This document shows positions 1 to 8,779 of a DNA stretch of 64,000 bases, in pieces. The translations under genes were made by a program, and so were the position numbers. The stretch lies in contig CAVOJD010000026.1 in the NCBI GenBank assembly GCA_963696075.1, positions 124,001 to 188,000 on the forward strand, written 5' to 3'. This DNA is from CAJQQK01 sp963696075 (GTDB taxonomy: Bacteria > Pseudomonadota > Alphaproteobacteria > Rhizobiales > Hyphomicrobiaceae). A model generated the notes under the pieces. It did not search any database. It was not told the DNA's origin and was given only the letters and a program-made list of their open reading frames with translations. How positions within the stretch are numbered: position 1 is the first letter of the stretch; the number at the start of each line of letters is the position of its first letter.

Positions 1-2
1 AC

Positions 3-290
3 GATACCGACACCGCCGCCTGGCTCGAAAGTTGGAAGGAATTCGAGAAGCTCGGCGCCGTCTATGTCATCCCGGGCCACGGCCACCCAACCAACATGGC
101 CCAGGTCCGCCGTTACACCCACGACTATCTCGTCCACCTCCGCGCCAAGATCCGGGCCCACATCGACAACGGCGGCACCTTGAAGGACGCCTACTATGTC
201 GACCAATCGGCCTACGCCCACCTCGACACCTTCAACGAACTCGCAACCCGCAACGCTGGCCGCGTCTATCAGCAGATGGAGTTCGAGTAA
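3..290 (+). CDS. MBL-fold metallohydrolase, SoxH-like (5' truncated by window edge)
   Basis: The reading frame is open from base 3 and ends at the TAA at 288-290, so only the last 95 or so residues are present. The fragment contains the PGHGHPT metal-site loop typical of the C-terminal half of metallo-beta-lactamase-fold hydrolases, followed by a helical tail ending in MEFE. This tail resembles the SoxH / quinoprotein-relay zinc metallohydrolases that often sit in sox and PQQ-dehydrogenase clusters. Its place upstream of DUF302 and sox genes fits that role. The substrate is unknown, and the zinc-binding HxHxDH motif would lie outside the window. Confidence 0.75.
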   Translation, partial: DTDTAAWLESWKEFEKLGAVYVIPGHGHPTNMAQVRRYTHDYLVHLRAKIRAHIDNGGTLKDAYYVDQSAYAHLDTFNELATRNAGRVYQQMEFE

Positions 291-311
291 GCGAACCCAA
301 GGAGCATCGTC

Positions 312-794
312 ATGTTGAAATCAGTTCGCATCACACTGGCCGCCATGGCCGCCATCGCCCTGACACTCACCGCGGTTTCCGCCGCGGCCATCGCCGAACC
401 TTCGTACCGCACCAAGACCGTCAGCGGTGACTTCGAAACCGTTTCGTTCGATCTCACCAACGCCATCGTCAACCGCGGCCTCAAAGTCGACTCGGAAGGC
501 TTTGTGAGCAAAATGCTCGACCGCACCAAGGACGCCACCGGCAACGGCAGCCCGTACGTTGACGGGCGGTATTACACCTTCTGCTCCGCCAAGCTGTCGC
601 AGGCGACGATGGACGCCAACCCCGACAATCTCGCAGCCTGCCCGTATGTGATCTTCGCCTACGAACTGAAATCGTCGCCCGGCAAGACCGTCATCGGATA
701 CCGCCGCCCCCTTGGCGCACCCGGCGACGCCTCGCAGAAGGCCCTCGACAAAATCGAAAAACTTCTCAAAGGCATCATCGACGAGGTCGGCTGA
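312..794 (+). CDS. Secreted DUF302 domain protein
   Basis: 160 residues. An N-terminal signal peptide (about residues 1-28, Ala-rich, cleavage near AIAEP) is followed by a DUF302-type domain with the recognisable pattern FETVSFDLTNAIVNRGLKV. DUF302 proteins are often found in sulfur-oxidation neighbourhoods, but their biochemical role is not established. The gene starts 21 nt after the MBL gene with a GGAG-type ribosome site (AAGGAGCATC) just upstream of ATG 312, so the two are probably co-transcribed. Two Cys residues in the mature part could form a disulfide. Periplasmic location is inferred from the signal peptide. Confidence 0.75.
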   Translation: MLKSVRITLAAMAAIALTLTAVSAAAIAEPSYRTKTVSGDFETVSFDLTNAIVNRGLKVDSEGFVSKMLDRTKDATGNGSPYVDGRYYTFCSAKLSQATMDANPDNLAACPYVIFAYELKSSPGKTVIGYRRPLGAPGDASQKALDKIEKLLKGIIDEVG

Positions 795-867
795 CCAACG
801 CCAACACGACATCCGAAAGCCAGTGCCCGCGCCACCCCGGCGCGGGCCGATGAGCCTGCGTGCTGCA

Positions 868-1947
868 TCAAGGCAGATTGAACAAGGCCCGAAACCCCCG
901 CTTCACCGACCCCTCCATCAGATAGCTCAGCCCCAGCCACACCCCGCACCAGATCGACAACAGCACGATCGGTGCCGAAATCGCCAACACGGATGCCGCC
1001 GAAAGCCCCTGCCCGATCGTACATCCCCCCGCAAGCACCCCACCGGTCCCCATCAGGAAGGCGCCAACCAGATGCCGCCGCATCTCGCGCGCATCATCCG
1101 CCCCCTCCCAGCGGAACTCGCGCTTGACCAACGCACCAACGAAAGCCCCCCCGATGACACCGAGCGTACTTGCGACGCCGAATGTCAGGCTCGCGTTCGT
1201 CATGGTCATGATGTAGATCAGCGTTTGGCCAAGCGGCACCGTATAGGTATGGGAGACCAGCGGCGCCGGATCGAACGGGTCCAGCCCCGCAGTCCCCGTC
1301 ACCCACCACCCCGCAACGATCGCCAACCCCGCGATCACCGCCCAGAACACATGACGGTATGACGAGCGGAAAGCCGGGCTCCAAAGCGCCCATCCCGCGA
1401 AGATCAGCACCCCCACCCCGCCGGTCAACCACCTTGCAAAAGCATCGGGACCGGCAAATTCATCGAACGTGTGCGCCACACTGCCGGCATCGATGTCGAA
1501 CGGCGCGAAGATCAACTCGCGCAATTGCGCGGTCGGCCCGGCAACAGCCATGTAGGCGGCAACGCCAAGCACGAAGAACACGAACAGCGCTCTGAGATCC
1601 CCGCCCCCCACGCGCGCAAGCGTGCCGTAGCCGCACGTCCCGCAGAACGCCATGCCCAAACCGAACATCACCCCACCACAAATCCACGCCAGCGGATTGA
1701 GATCGAGGCGGTTGTAAAGTGAGTTCGAAAAATCGACCGTCCCGCTCTCGCGCAGAACGAGCACCCCGCCGATCGCAACCCCGATCGCGAGGGACCACAT
1801 CCTGAGCCGGCGCAGATCCTTGGAGAAGATCGCATCTTCGATCGCAGCCAGCGTGCAAAAGCGGCCCAGCCGTGCCGCCAGCCCTAATGCTGCGCCGCCG
1901 AGCGCGCCGACCAGCGCGACCATATATGGGGCAGGCAGTTCCCCCAC
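868..1947 (-). CDS. soxT: YeeE/YedE-family sulfur transporter (SoxT/TsuA-like)
   Basis: Multi-pass membrane protein of about 359 residues with the family's conserved Cys/Gly segments: RFCTLAAIEDA near the N-terminus, FCGTCGYGTLARVGGGDLRA in the middle and AGGCTIGQGLS near the C-terminus. Members such as TsuA import thiosulfate; the sox-linked paralogue is called SoxT. I chose GTG at 1947 because a perfect GGAGGAG (minus strand, 1960-1954) lies 6 nt upstream; the longer TTG start at 1974 has no such site. It is the third gene of the leftward soxS-soxR-soxT unit, 85 nt after soxR, and probably handles thiosulfate or another sulfur anion at the inner membrane. Confidence 0.85.
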   Translation of the reverse strand: MGELPAPYMVALVGALGGAALGLAARLGRFCTLAAIEDAIFSKDLRRLRMWSLAIGVAIGGVLVLRESGTVDFSNSLYNRLDLNPLAWICGGVMFGLGMAFCGTCGYGTLARVGGGDLRALFVFFVLGVAAYMAVAGPTAQLRELIFAPFDIDAGSVAHTFDEFAGPDAFARWLTGGVGVLIFAGWALWSPAFRSSYRHVFWAVIAGLAIVAGWWVTGTAGLDPFDPAPLVSHTYTVPLGQTLIYIMTMTNASLTFGVASTLGVIGGAFVGALVKREFRWEGADDAREMRRHLVGAFLMGTGGVLAGGCTIGQGLSAASVLAISAPIVLLSIWCGVWLGLSYLMEGSVKRGFRALFNLP

Positions 1948-2032
1948 GAGCGGCTCCTCCAAACTATCGCCCAAACGATCATCAAACGGGCCGGGTTAAC
2001 GGGCACGCATAAGGTGGGGTGAGACCGGAGCG

Positions 2033-2380
2033 CTAGCCCCTGGTCTGACCCTGGCCGCAGAACAGATCGTAGACGAGTTCCATGATCCGGCGCGCCCGGT
2101 TGTCTGCAATCGAGTAATAAATCGCCTTGCCCTCGCGCCGCGCGGAAATCAGGTCGTCGGCTCTAAGGCGCGCCAATTGTTGGGAAACAGCCGGCTGGCG
2201 CATCGACAGTATTTCTTCAAGCTCCGTCACCGTCTTCTCGCCCTGCGAGAGATAGCAAAGGATCATCAACCGCCCTTCATGGCCAAGCGCCTTCAGCATC
2301 GCGGTCGCATTCTTGGCGTTCTCCGCCATCTCATCAAGGCGGTCATCGTCTTCAAAAACCGATGGGTGAGGCCCTGCCAT
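2033..2380 (-). CDS. soxR: ArsR-family repressor SoxR of the sox operon
   Basis: 115 residues with a winged helix-turn-helix: LGHEGRLMILCYL, then the recognition helix MRQPAVSQQLARLRADDL and the beta-wing ARREGKAIYYSI. This is the thiosulfate-responsive ArsR/SmtB-type SoxR, not the redox SoxR of E. coli. The homologue in Pseudaminobacter is a dimeric repressor of sox promoters. The Cys in LMILCYL and the Cys in YDLFCGQG near the C-terminus are the likely sulfur sensors of this family. The ATG at 2380 is preceded by AGGA 9 nt upstream. It lies 30 nt after soxS on the same strand. Confidence 0.9.
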   Translation of the reverse strand: MAGPHPSVFEDDDRLDEMAENAKNATAMLKALGHEGRLMILCYLSQGEKTVTELEEILSMRQPAVSQQLARLRADDLISARREGKAIYYSIADNRARRIMELVYDLFCGQGQTRG

Positions 2381-2410
2381 GTGGATCTGTCCTTCTTTAG
2401 TGCCCGCCCG

Positions 2411-2794
2411 TCAGTTGACCGGGCTTGCCCCCGTCTGTTCGGCCGGCAGTCGCTTGAGCAATTGGCCCAATAAGCCCCAGAAAAAATCCTCTCCAGGATA
2501 CCCGCGGATCCGGCCGATCTCACGCCCCTTGTCGACCACGACAAACGTCGGCGTGTAGCCGCCCTTCACCAGGAACGCGAGGTCCGCCGGCAGCCGGTCG
2601 TGAAGATCGATCCGTCTGAGCGGCAATCGCCGCCCCTCCGGCGTTTTGCCGTAGACGACACCGATTTCCTCTTCCCACCGCTCGCAGTACCCGCAGCCGT
2701 CCGCGCGCAACATGATCAGTTCCGCGCCAACCGCCCCGCTTGTCGAGACGGCAACGAAGCAGATGACACCGGCGAGGAGAGCTTTCAAAGCCAT
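2411..2794 (-). CDS. soxS: Periplasmic thioredoxin-like protein SoxS
   Basis: 127 residues from the ATG at 2794, which gives a clean signal peptide (MALKALLAGVICFVAVS, cleavage near residues 20-24); the frame stays open further upstream but that extension has no export character. The redox motif C34-G-Y-C37 followed by ERW, and the later cis-Pro in GGYTPTFVVVD, define a thioredoxin fold. SoxS reductively reactivates the SoxYZ carrier in the periplasm in Paracoccus. It is the first gene of the leftward unit, divergent from soxV, which supplies electrons to periplasmic thioredoxins. Confidence 0.88.
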   Translation of the reverse strand: MALKALLAGVICFVAVSTSGAVGAELIMLRADGCGYCERWEEEIGVVYGKTPEGRRLPLRRIDLHDRLPADLAFLVKGGYTPTFVVVDKGREIGRIRGYPGEDFFWGLLGQLLKRLPAEQTGASPVN

Positions 2795-2905
2795 GAGACA
2801 GATTTCACGTTGATGATCACCCACACATTCTAACTGATTTTGCAGGGCAAAGGGATCGTATTCGTGGCGCGCGCGTAAACGGCGCGCTTGCCACCCCCCC
2901 GAAAT

Positions 2906-2927
2906 CATATAGAAAACATCGAATATG
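2906..2927. promoter_or_regulatory. Candidate SoxR operator in soxS/soxV divergent promoter
   Basis: The 159-bp gap between soxS and soxV is locally AT-rich around an inverted repeat, CATAT at 2906-2910 and ATATG at 2923-2927. On the minus strand it contains ACATATTCGAT, a word nearly repeated upstream of soxX (ACATATTCAAT). Binding of an ArsR-type SoxR to the soxS-soxV and soxW-soxX gaps is known in a related locus; the exact bases here are inferred. Confidence 0.45.
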
Positions 2928-2953
2928 TACCAGCCCGACGCATCAGGTGATCG

Positions 2954-3685
2954 ATGGATTTCAACATTTCCGCTGCAGGCGCATTTATGGCGGGGCTACT
3001 GTCATTCTTCTCCCCCTGCGTCCTGCCCCTGGTGCCGCCCTACCTGTGCTTCCTCGCCGGCGTATCGTTCGAAGAACTCCAGGCCGACGATCGCAAGGTC
3101 ACGGGCTCCGTCTTCAAGACCGCCCTCGCCTTCGTCCTCGGCTTCACCACCGTCTTCGTCCTCCTCGGCGCAACCGCCAGCTTCATTGGCCAGGCGCTCA
3201 CCCAATACCTCGCCACGCTCTCGATGGTTGCCGGCGCCATCATCCTGATCATGGGCCTCCACTTCCTTGGCGTCTTCCGCCTCTCCTGGCTCTATGCCTC
3301 AAAGACCGTGGAAGTGAGGAACAAGCCCCCCGGCATCGTCGGGGGCTACCTCGTCGGCCTCGCTTTCGCCTTCGGCTGGACCCCCTGCGTCGGCCCCGTT
3401 CTCGCCGCCATCCTCTTTCTCGCCGGCTCCAAGGACACCGCCTGGCAGGGCGCCGGCCTGTTGTTTGTCTATTCGCTCGGCATCGGCCTCCCCTTCCTCA
3501 TCGCCGCCCTCTTCGCCGGCCCCTTCATCTCGCTGATGTCGCGTGCCAAACGCCAGATGCACATTGTCGAAAAGGCCATGGGCGGCCTTTTGGTCGTAAC
3601 CGGCCTCTTGTTCATGACCGGTCAGATGTCGAACATGGCCTACTGGCTCCTCGAAATGTTCCCAGCCCTCGGCAAGATCGGATGA
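2954..3685 (+). CDS. soxV: CcdA/DsbD-like membrane thiol-electron transporter SoxV
   Basis: 243 residues with about six membrane segments. The conserved FFSPCVLPLVPPYLCF (C22) and FGWTPCVGPVL (C145) carry the membrane-embedded redox Cys pair of CcdA proteins. SoxV moves electrons from cytoplasmic thioredoxin to periplasmic thioredoxins such as SoxW and SoxS, keeping the SoxY carrier Cys reduced. The ATG at 2954 has AGGTGATCG directly upstream. It is followed 78 nt later by soxW and is divergent from soxS. Confidence 0.92.
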   Translation: MDFNISAAGAFMAGLLSFFSPCVLPLVPPYLCFLAGVSFEELQADDRKVTGSVFKTALAFVLGFTTVFVLLGATASFIGQALTQYLATLSMVAGAIILIMGLHFLGVFRLSWLYASKTVEVRNKPPGIVGGYLVGLAFAFGWTPCVGPVLAAILFLAGSKDTAWQGAGLLFVYSLGIGLPFLIAALFAGPFISLMSRAKRQMHIVEKAMGGLLVVTGLLFMTGQMSNMAYWLLEMFPALGKIG

Positions 3686-3721
3686 CACCCCCGCGCCATC
3701 GGATATTCGCCGCTTCCCTTG

Positions 3722-3743
3722 AGATTTGACTATAGATTTGACT
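3722..3743 (+). repeat. Direct repeat upstream of soxW
   Basis: Two exact copies of AGATTTGACT, at 3722-3731 and 3734-3743, lie 21 bp before the soxW ATG in the soxV-soxW gap. The repeat is AT-richer than its surroundings. It could be a regulator half-site pair or a chance duplication; it does not match the ACATATTC word seen at the other two sox promoters. Confidence 0.35.
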
Positions 3744-3763
3744 GTCCAATCCGGAGATCGAAA

Positions 3764-4333
<570 letters not shown>

Positions 4334-4389
4334 TCTGCCCTGCGCAGCGTACGGAAGGCCCAATTCCCTGCGTTCGCACGCCATTGACC

Positions 4390-4429
4390 ATGTTGCGTCG
4401 CAACATATTCAATTATTCGAATTGATGAT
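4390..4429. promoter_or_regulatory. soxX promoter region with two inverted repeats (candidate SoxR operators)
   Basis: The 190-bp soxW-soxX gap holds a perfect 17-bp palindrome, ATGTTGCGTCGCAACAT (4390-4406), immediately followed by ACATATTC and by CAATT-ATTCG-AATTG (4410-4424). The ACATATTCAAT word resembles ACATATTCGAT in the soxS/soxV gap. Palindromes next to an AT-rich stretch upstream of the main structural operon fit an ArsR-type repressor site. The 17-bp palindrome could alternatively act in termination of soxW, though it lacks a U-run. Confidence 0.5.
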
Positions 4430-4523
4430 TGATTGGCCGGCGTGTTGCGCATAAGGTCGGGCAAATCAACGGGCGGGCAACGTCCGGACACAATAATTGG
4501 AATGTCTGAAACGGGAGGAAGAC

Positions 4524-4991
4524 TTGACACGGATCTTCAGCTTCACCGTCGCTCTTGCCACAGCCGCGCTCCTGGCTCTGCCAGCTCAGGCCGCGGATCC
4601 CATCGCCCCCGACAAGGTGGTGATCAAGGATGGCCAGTTGGACAAATCGTTGACGGGCAAGGCGGGTGATCCCGCTGCCGGCCGCAACTGGTTCATCGGC
4701 CGCACACTGGGCAACTGCTTGGCCTGCCACGTCAACAAAGAGACCTCAGACGAGCAGTTCCACGGCGAAGTCGCCCCCCCGCTCGACGGCGTCGCCGATC
4801 GCTATGATGAAGCCCAGCTTCGTGCCATTGTCGTCAACTCCAAGGCAGTCTTCGGCGACCAGTCCCTCATGCCCGGTTTTTATCGCGTGAGCGGCCTGAA
4901 CCGTGTTGCCGAAAAGTTCGCCGCAAAGACGATCCTCACCGCCCAACAGGTCGAGGACGTCGTCGCCTACCTCAAAACCCTCAAGGAATAG
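4524..4991 (+). CDS. soxX: Cytochrome c subunit SoxX of the SoxAX complex
   Basis: 155 residues, monoheme. I chose the TTG at 4524: GGGAGGAA at 4513-4520 is correctly spaced, and the product then begins with a normal signal peptide (cleavage after AQA, about residue 23). A longer TTG start at 4497 is possible but has no ribosome site. The heme motif is C65-L-A-C-H69 and the likely Met ligand is in SLMPGFYR. SoxX pairs with SoxA to attach thiosulfate oxidatively to the SoxY Cys. It leads the soxXYZABCD operon. Confidence 0.92.
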   Translation: MTRIFSFTVALATAALLALPAQAADPIAPDKVVIKDGQLDKSLTGKAGDPAAGRNWFIGRTLGNCLACHVNKETSDEQFHGEVAPPLDGVADRYDEAQLRAIVVNSKAVFGDQSLMPGFYRVSGLNRVAEKFAAKTILTAQQVEDVVAYLKTLKE

Positions 4992-5033
4992 CCCGGCCCG
5001 CCGCCGGCGCCGATGAATTTGGGAGCAAGACAG

Positions 5034-5483
5034 ATGAAACTCAATAAACGCGAATTGATGACGCTGGGCCTCGGCACCGTCGCAGCTTTGACGCTGCCGG
5101 CCCTTCCGGCATTTGCAGAAGGTGAAAAAGCGGCTGAGCGCATCAAGGCTTTCACCGGCGGCAAAGAGCCGACAGCCGGCAAGGTCTCGTTGACGACGCC
5201 TGAAATTGCCGAGAACGGCAACACCGTTCCAGTCTCCGTCACGGTCGAAAGCCCGATGAGCGAAGAGAGCTACGTCCAGTCGGTCCTCATCCTCGCCGAC
5301 GGCAACCCGGAACCCGGCGTCGCGACATTCAATTTCTCGCCGATGAGCGGTGAAGCCGCTGCCACGACCCGTATTCGCCTCGCCAAGACCCAGAACGTGG
5401 TCGCTGTCGCAAGGATGAATGACGGTTCGTTCTTCATGGACAAGAAGCTGGTCAAGGTCACGATCGGTGGCTGCGGCGGCTAG
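5034..5483 (+). CDS. soxY: Sulfur-carrier protein SoxY
   Basis: 149 residues from ATG 5034, which is preceded by GGGAGC; an in-frame ATG at 5013 lies upstream of that site and is less likely. The C-terminus ends in VTIGGCGG; Cys147 is the swinging-arm residue that carries sulfur intermediates. The signal peptide begins MKLNKRELMTLGLG: family members normally use a twin-arginine motif, but here the pair is Lys-Arg. SoxY forms the SoxYZ heterodimer and is exported with SoxZ attached. It lies 42 nt after soxX. Confidence 0.93.
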   Translation: MKLNKRELMTLGLGTVAALTLPALPAFAEGEKAAERIKAFTGGKEPTAGKVSLTTPEIAENGNTVPVSVTVESPMSEESYVQSVLILADGNPEPGVATFNFSPMSGEAAATTRIRLAKTQNVVAVARMNDGSFFMDKKLVKVTIGGCGG

Positions 5484-5540
5484 GCCCCGCCCACCCATCA
5501 CCTCGAACCAACTGACGAATTTTCAAGGACGACTGAAAAA

Positions 5541-5863
5541 ATGGCAAAACCACGCGTCAAAGTCCCAAGAAAGCCTCCAAAGGTGAGGTCATCACGATCA
5601 AGACCCTGATCAGCCACAAGATGGAATCAGGCCAGCGCAAGGATCGCAAAACCGGCGAAAAAATTCCGCGCAACATCATCCATAAGTTCACCGCGAAGTT
5701 CAACGGCAAGGAAATCTTCTCCGCTGACATCGAGCCTGCGGTCTCCGCCAACCCCTACCTTCAGTTTTCCGTGAAGGTTTCCGAGAGCGGCGAGTTCGAA
5801 TTCATCTGGGTCGACGACGACAACAAGACCTACTCGAGCAAGAACAAGATCACGGTGGAATAA
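5541..5863 (+). pseudogene. soxZ: soxZ with apparent -1 frameshift near codon 9
   Basis: The frame from ATG 5541 (AAGGA upstream) starts as a normal SoxZ, MAKPRVKVP, but then runs to a TGA at 5607. The rest of SoxZ (KKASKGEVITIKTLIS onward, to the stop at 5861-5863) is in the next frame from base 5567. Restoring one base in the Pro codon at 5565-5566 gives a full SoxZ of about 107 residues with the usual HKMESGQRKD and ending NKITVE. SoxZ binds SoxY and lacks its own signal peptide. The remaining sequence is intact, so a sequencing indel or very recent mutation is more likely than an old pseudogene. The next ATG in frame (5621) would delete a core strand. Confidence 0.85.
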
Positions 5864-5917
5864 CCACCGGATCGTCCGCGAACACGCGAACATTGGTGCT
5901 GGGAGGAGACCTGAGGC

Positions 5918-6796
5918 ATGACAAATCGTACTGGAATTCGGTGGACACTGGGCGGCGCGGGTTTTGCGCTCGCAGCCATCGCTGCATTTTCCCTTTCCGT
6001 CGGTGACGTCCACGCTGATCCAAACGACAACGAACTGGTTGTCGAGGGTGTAAAAATCCCGACCGAGGCCAAGGCCCCGGAAGGCTCACCCTTCGACAAG
6101 CTCTATTCAGGCTGGCGCTTCCGCAGCCCGGAAACCCAGGCGCTTCAGATGGACGACTTTGAGAACCCGGGCTTCCCCCTCGTTGATCGCGGCCAAGCCC
6201 TTTGGAGCACGGCGGATGGTTCGGCCGGCAAGTCTTGCGCCTCGTGCCATAACGATGCCTCCGAAAGCATGAAGGGCGTGCGCGCCAAGATGCCGAAGTG
6301 GCACAACGAAATCGGCAAGGTCCAGTCCCTCGAGCACCACATCAACTACTGCCGCACCGAGCGCATGAGCGCCAAGGAGTGGAAGTGGGAATCAGATGAC
6401 ATGCTCGGCATGACCGCCTACGTCGGCCTGCAGTCTCGCGGCATGCCGACCGAGGTCAAGACCGACGGCAAGAACAAGGACTTCTACGAAAAGGGCAAGC
6501 AGCTCTACTACACCCGTGTCGGCCAGCTCGACATGGCGTGTGCCGGCTGCCACGAAGGCAACACCGGCCGCATGATCCGCGCGGATCACCTCAGCCAGGG
6601 CCACATCAACGGCTTCCCGCTCTATCGCTTCAAGTGGTCGAAAATGGGCTCCATCCACCGCCGCTTCAAAGGCTGCATGGATAACATCCGCGCCAAGCCA
6701 TACAAGCGCGGCAGCGATGAATTTACAGCCCTTGAACTCTACGTCGCCTCGCGCGGCCAGGGCCTTTCCGTGGAAACCCCCGCGGTTCGCCAGTAA
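5918..6796 (+). CDS. soxA: Diheme cytochrome c subunit SoxA
   Basis: 292 residues with a signal peptide ending near HADPND (about residue 33). It has two heme-binding motifs, C107-A-S-C-H111 and C208-A-G-C-H212, so this is the diheme form. RRFKGCMDNIRAKPY supplies Cys253, the residue that in SoxAX becomes a persulfide ligand of the active-site heme. SoxA with SoxX catalyses oxidative conjugation of thiosulfate to SoxY. The ATG at 5918 follows GGGAGGAGA. It is 54 nt after soxZ. Confidence 0.95.
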   Translation: MTNRTGIRWTLGGAGFALAAIAAFSLSVGDVHADPNDNELVVEGVKIPTEAKAPEGSPFDKLYSGWRFRSPETQALQMDDFENPGFPLVDRGQALWSTADGSAGKSCASCHNDASESMKGVRAKMPKWHNEIGKVQSLEHHINYCRTERMSAKEWKWESDDMLGMTAYVGLQSRGMPTEVKTDGKNKDFYEKGKQLYYTRVGQLDMACAGCHEGNTGRMIRADHLSQGHINGFPLYRFKWSKMGSIHRRFKGCMDNIRAKPYKRGSDEFTALELYVASRGQGLSVETPAVRQ

Positions 6797-6804
6797 TCCG
6801 GCCG

Positions 6805-6832
6805 AGGCCGCGAGCGTTTCCGGTCGCGGCCT
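6805..6832 (+). terminator. Hairpin between soxA and soxB (possible attenuator)
   Basis: AGGCCGCGA (6805-6813) pairs with TCGCGGCCT (6824-6832) around a 10-nt loop. No U-run follows, so full termination is doubtful; it may tune soxB expression or stabilise the soxXYZA message. Confidence 0.4.
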
Positions 6833-6936
6833 TCGCTTCCCCAGCTATCGGCAAGACCTGACGCAGCCGCGTCAGGCCACTGCCGGCTTGCCTCGGCTCA
6901 ATGCCGAAAGTGATGCTTGAGAAGGTCTGAACCTCC

Positions 6937-8634
6937 ATGATTTCAAGGCGCGAATTCCTTCAGGCAGCCGTCGCCACCGGCGCCCTCGTCGGCGGAGCCG
7001 GCACCGGACGCTGGTCCGCACTCGCAGCCAGCCAGGGCCTGATGAGCGAAGCCGATCTCTTGAAGTTCGAGAAATTCGGCAACGTCTCCGTTGTCCACAT
7101 CACCGACCTTCATGCCCAACTCAAGCCGATCTACTTCCGCGAGCCCTCGATCAATCTCGGCGTCGGCGAAGCGGCAGGCAAACCGCCCCATCTGACCGGC
7201 AAGGATTTCATCGAGCAGTACAAGATCGATCCCAAGTCCCCCGACGCCTACGCGCTGACCTCCGAAGACTATGTCGCGCTCGCCAAGTCATACGGGCGCA
7301 TGGGCGGCATCGACCGCATCGCGACCATCCTGAAGTCGATCCGCGCCGACCGCGGCGACAACACCCTCCTCCTCGACGGCGGCGACACCTGGCAGGGCAG
7401 CTACACCTCGCTCAAGACCAAAGCCCAGGACATGGTCGACGTCATGAACTCGCTGAACCCTGACGCCATGACGGCGCATTGGGAGTTCACGTACGGCGCC
7501 GAGCGCGTCCGCGAAATCGTCGACAATCTGCCCTTCGCCTTCCTCGGCTCCAACATCTTCGACAACGAGTGGGACGAGCCAGCCTTCGAGGCGATGAAGA
7601 TGTTCGAGAAGGGCGGCGTCAAGGTCGCCGTCATCGGCCAGGCCTTCCCCTACCTGCCGATTGCCAACCCGCGCTGGATGTTCCCGAAACTCTCCTTCGG
7701 CGTGCGCGAGGAAGAAGTCCAGAAACACGTCGATGCCGCCCGCGCCCAAGGCGCCGGCCTCGTCGTCCTCCTTTCCCACAACGGCTTCGACGTCGACCGC
7801 AAGCTCGCAAGCCGCGTCAAGGGCATCGACGTCATCCTGACCGGCCACACCCATGACGCCCTGCCCGAACCCGTCCAGGTCGGCAAGACGCTGCTGATCG
7901 CCTCCGGCTCGCACGGCAAGTTCGTCTCGCGCATCGACTTCGACGTCTCGGGCGGCGAGGTGAAAGGCTATCGCTACAAGCTGATCCCCGTCTTCTCCGA
8001 CGTCATCACCCCCGATAAGGACACCACCGCCCTCGTCGACAAGGTCCGCGCCCCCTTCGAAGATGAACTCAAGAAGGTCCTCGGCAAGACCGACTCGCTG
8101 CTCTACCGCCGCGGCAACTTCAACGGCACCTTCGATGACCTCATCTGCGACGCCCTCCTCGCCGAGCGCGATGCCGAGATCGCCCTCTCGCCAGGCTTCC
8201 GCTGGGGCACCTCCGTCCTGCCGGGCCAGGACATCACCGTCGAAGACGTCTTCAACGCAACCGGCATGACCTACCCCAACGCCTACCGCATGGAGATGAC
8301 CGGCGAACGCCTCAAGGAAGTGCTCGAAGACGTCGCCGACAACCTCTTCAATCCCGATCCCTACTACCAGCAGGGCGGCGACATGGTCCGCGTCGGCGGC
8401 ATGGGCTATCGCATCAACGTCAAGGCCAACATGGGCAGCCGCATCTCCGACATGACCCTGCTCAAGACCGGCGAGGCCATCGACCCCAAGCGCAATTACG
8501 TCATCGCCGGCTGGGCCTCCGTCAACGAAGGCACCGAGGGCCCGCCGATCTGGGATGTGGTCATGAACTACGTCAAGAAGACCGGCACCGTAAAACTGAA
8601 ACCGAACACCTCCGTCATCGTCGACGGCGCCTGA
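6937..8634 (+). CDS. soxB: SoxB, thiosulfohydrolase (dimanganese)
   Basis: 565 residues of the 5'-nucleotidase/calcineurin metallophosphoesterase fold. A Tat signal, ISRREFLQAA, heads the protein. Metal and active-site motifs follow in order: HITDLHAQLKP, LLLDGGDTWQGS, MTAHWEFTYG, LLSHNGFDVD and LTGHTHDALPEP. SoxB hydrolyses the sulfone group from the SoxY-bound intermediate, releasing sulfate. The length is normal. The ATG at 6937 is 140 nt after soxA, following the hairpin. Confidence 0.95.
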   Translation: MISRREFLQAAVATGALVGGAGTGRWSALAASQGLMSEADLLKFEKFGNVSVVHITDLHAQLKPIYFREPSINLGVGEAAGKPPHLTGKDFIEQYKIDPKSPDAYALTSEDYVALAKSYGRMGGIDRIATILKSIRADRGDNTLLLDGGDTWQGSYTSLKTKAQDMVDVMNSLNPDAMTAHWEFTYGAERVREIVDNLPFAFLGSNIFDNEWDEPAFEAMKMFEKGGVKVAVIGQAFPYLPIANPRWMFPKLSFGVREEEVQKHVDAARAQGAGLVVLLSHNGFDVDRKLASRVKGIDVILTGHTHDALPEPVQVGKTLLIASGSHGKFVSRIDFDVSGGEVKGYRYKLIPVFSDVITPDKDTTALVDKVRAPFEDELKKVLGKTDSLLYRRGNFNGTFDDLICDALLAERDAEIALSPGFRWGTSVLPGQDITVEDVFNATGMTYPNAYRMEMTGERLKEVLEDVADNLFNPDPYYQQGGDMVRVGGMGYRINVKANMGSRISDMTLLKTGEAIDPKRNYVIAGWASVNEGTEGPPIWDVVMNYVKKTGTVKLKPNTSVIVDGA

Positions 8635-8779
8635 CGGGTGCCTGCCGGCCGATGTCGGCAGCGCCCCGGAACAACACATGATCGCAACGAAACCAAGGAC
8701 GCTTGGCAATAACACATTCACGTTTTAGAATATTTGCCAGCCACATCTCCACAAACCGCATCCATCTGGGAGCAGGAAA

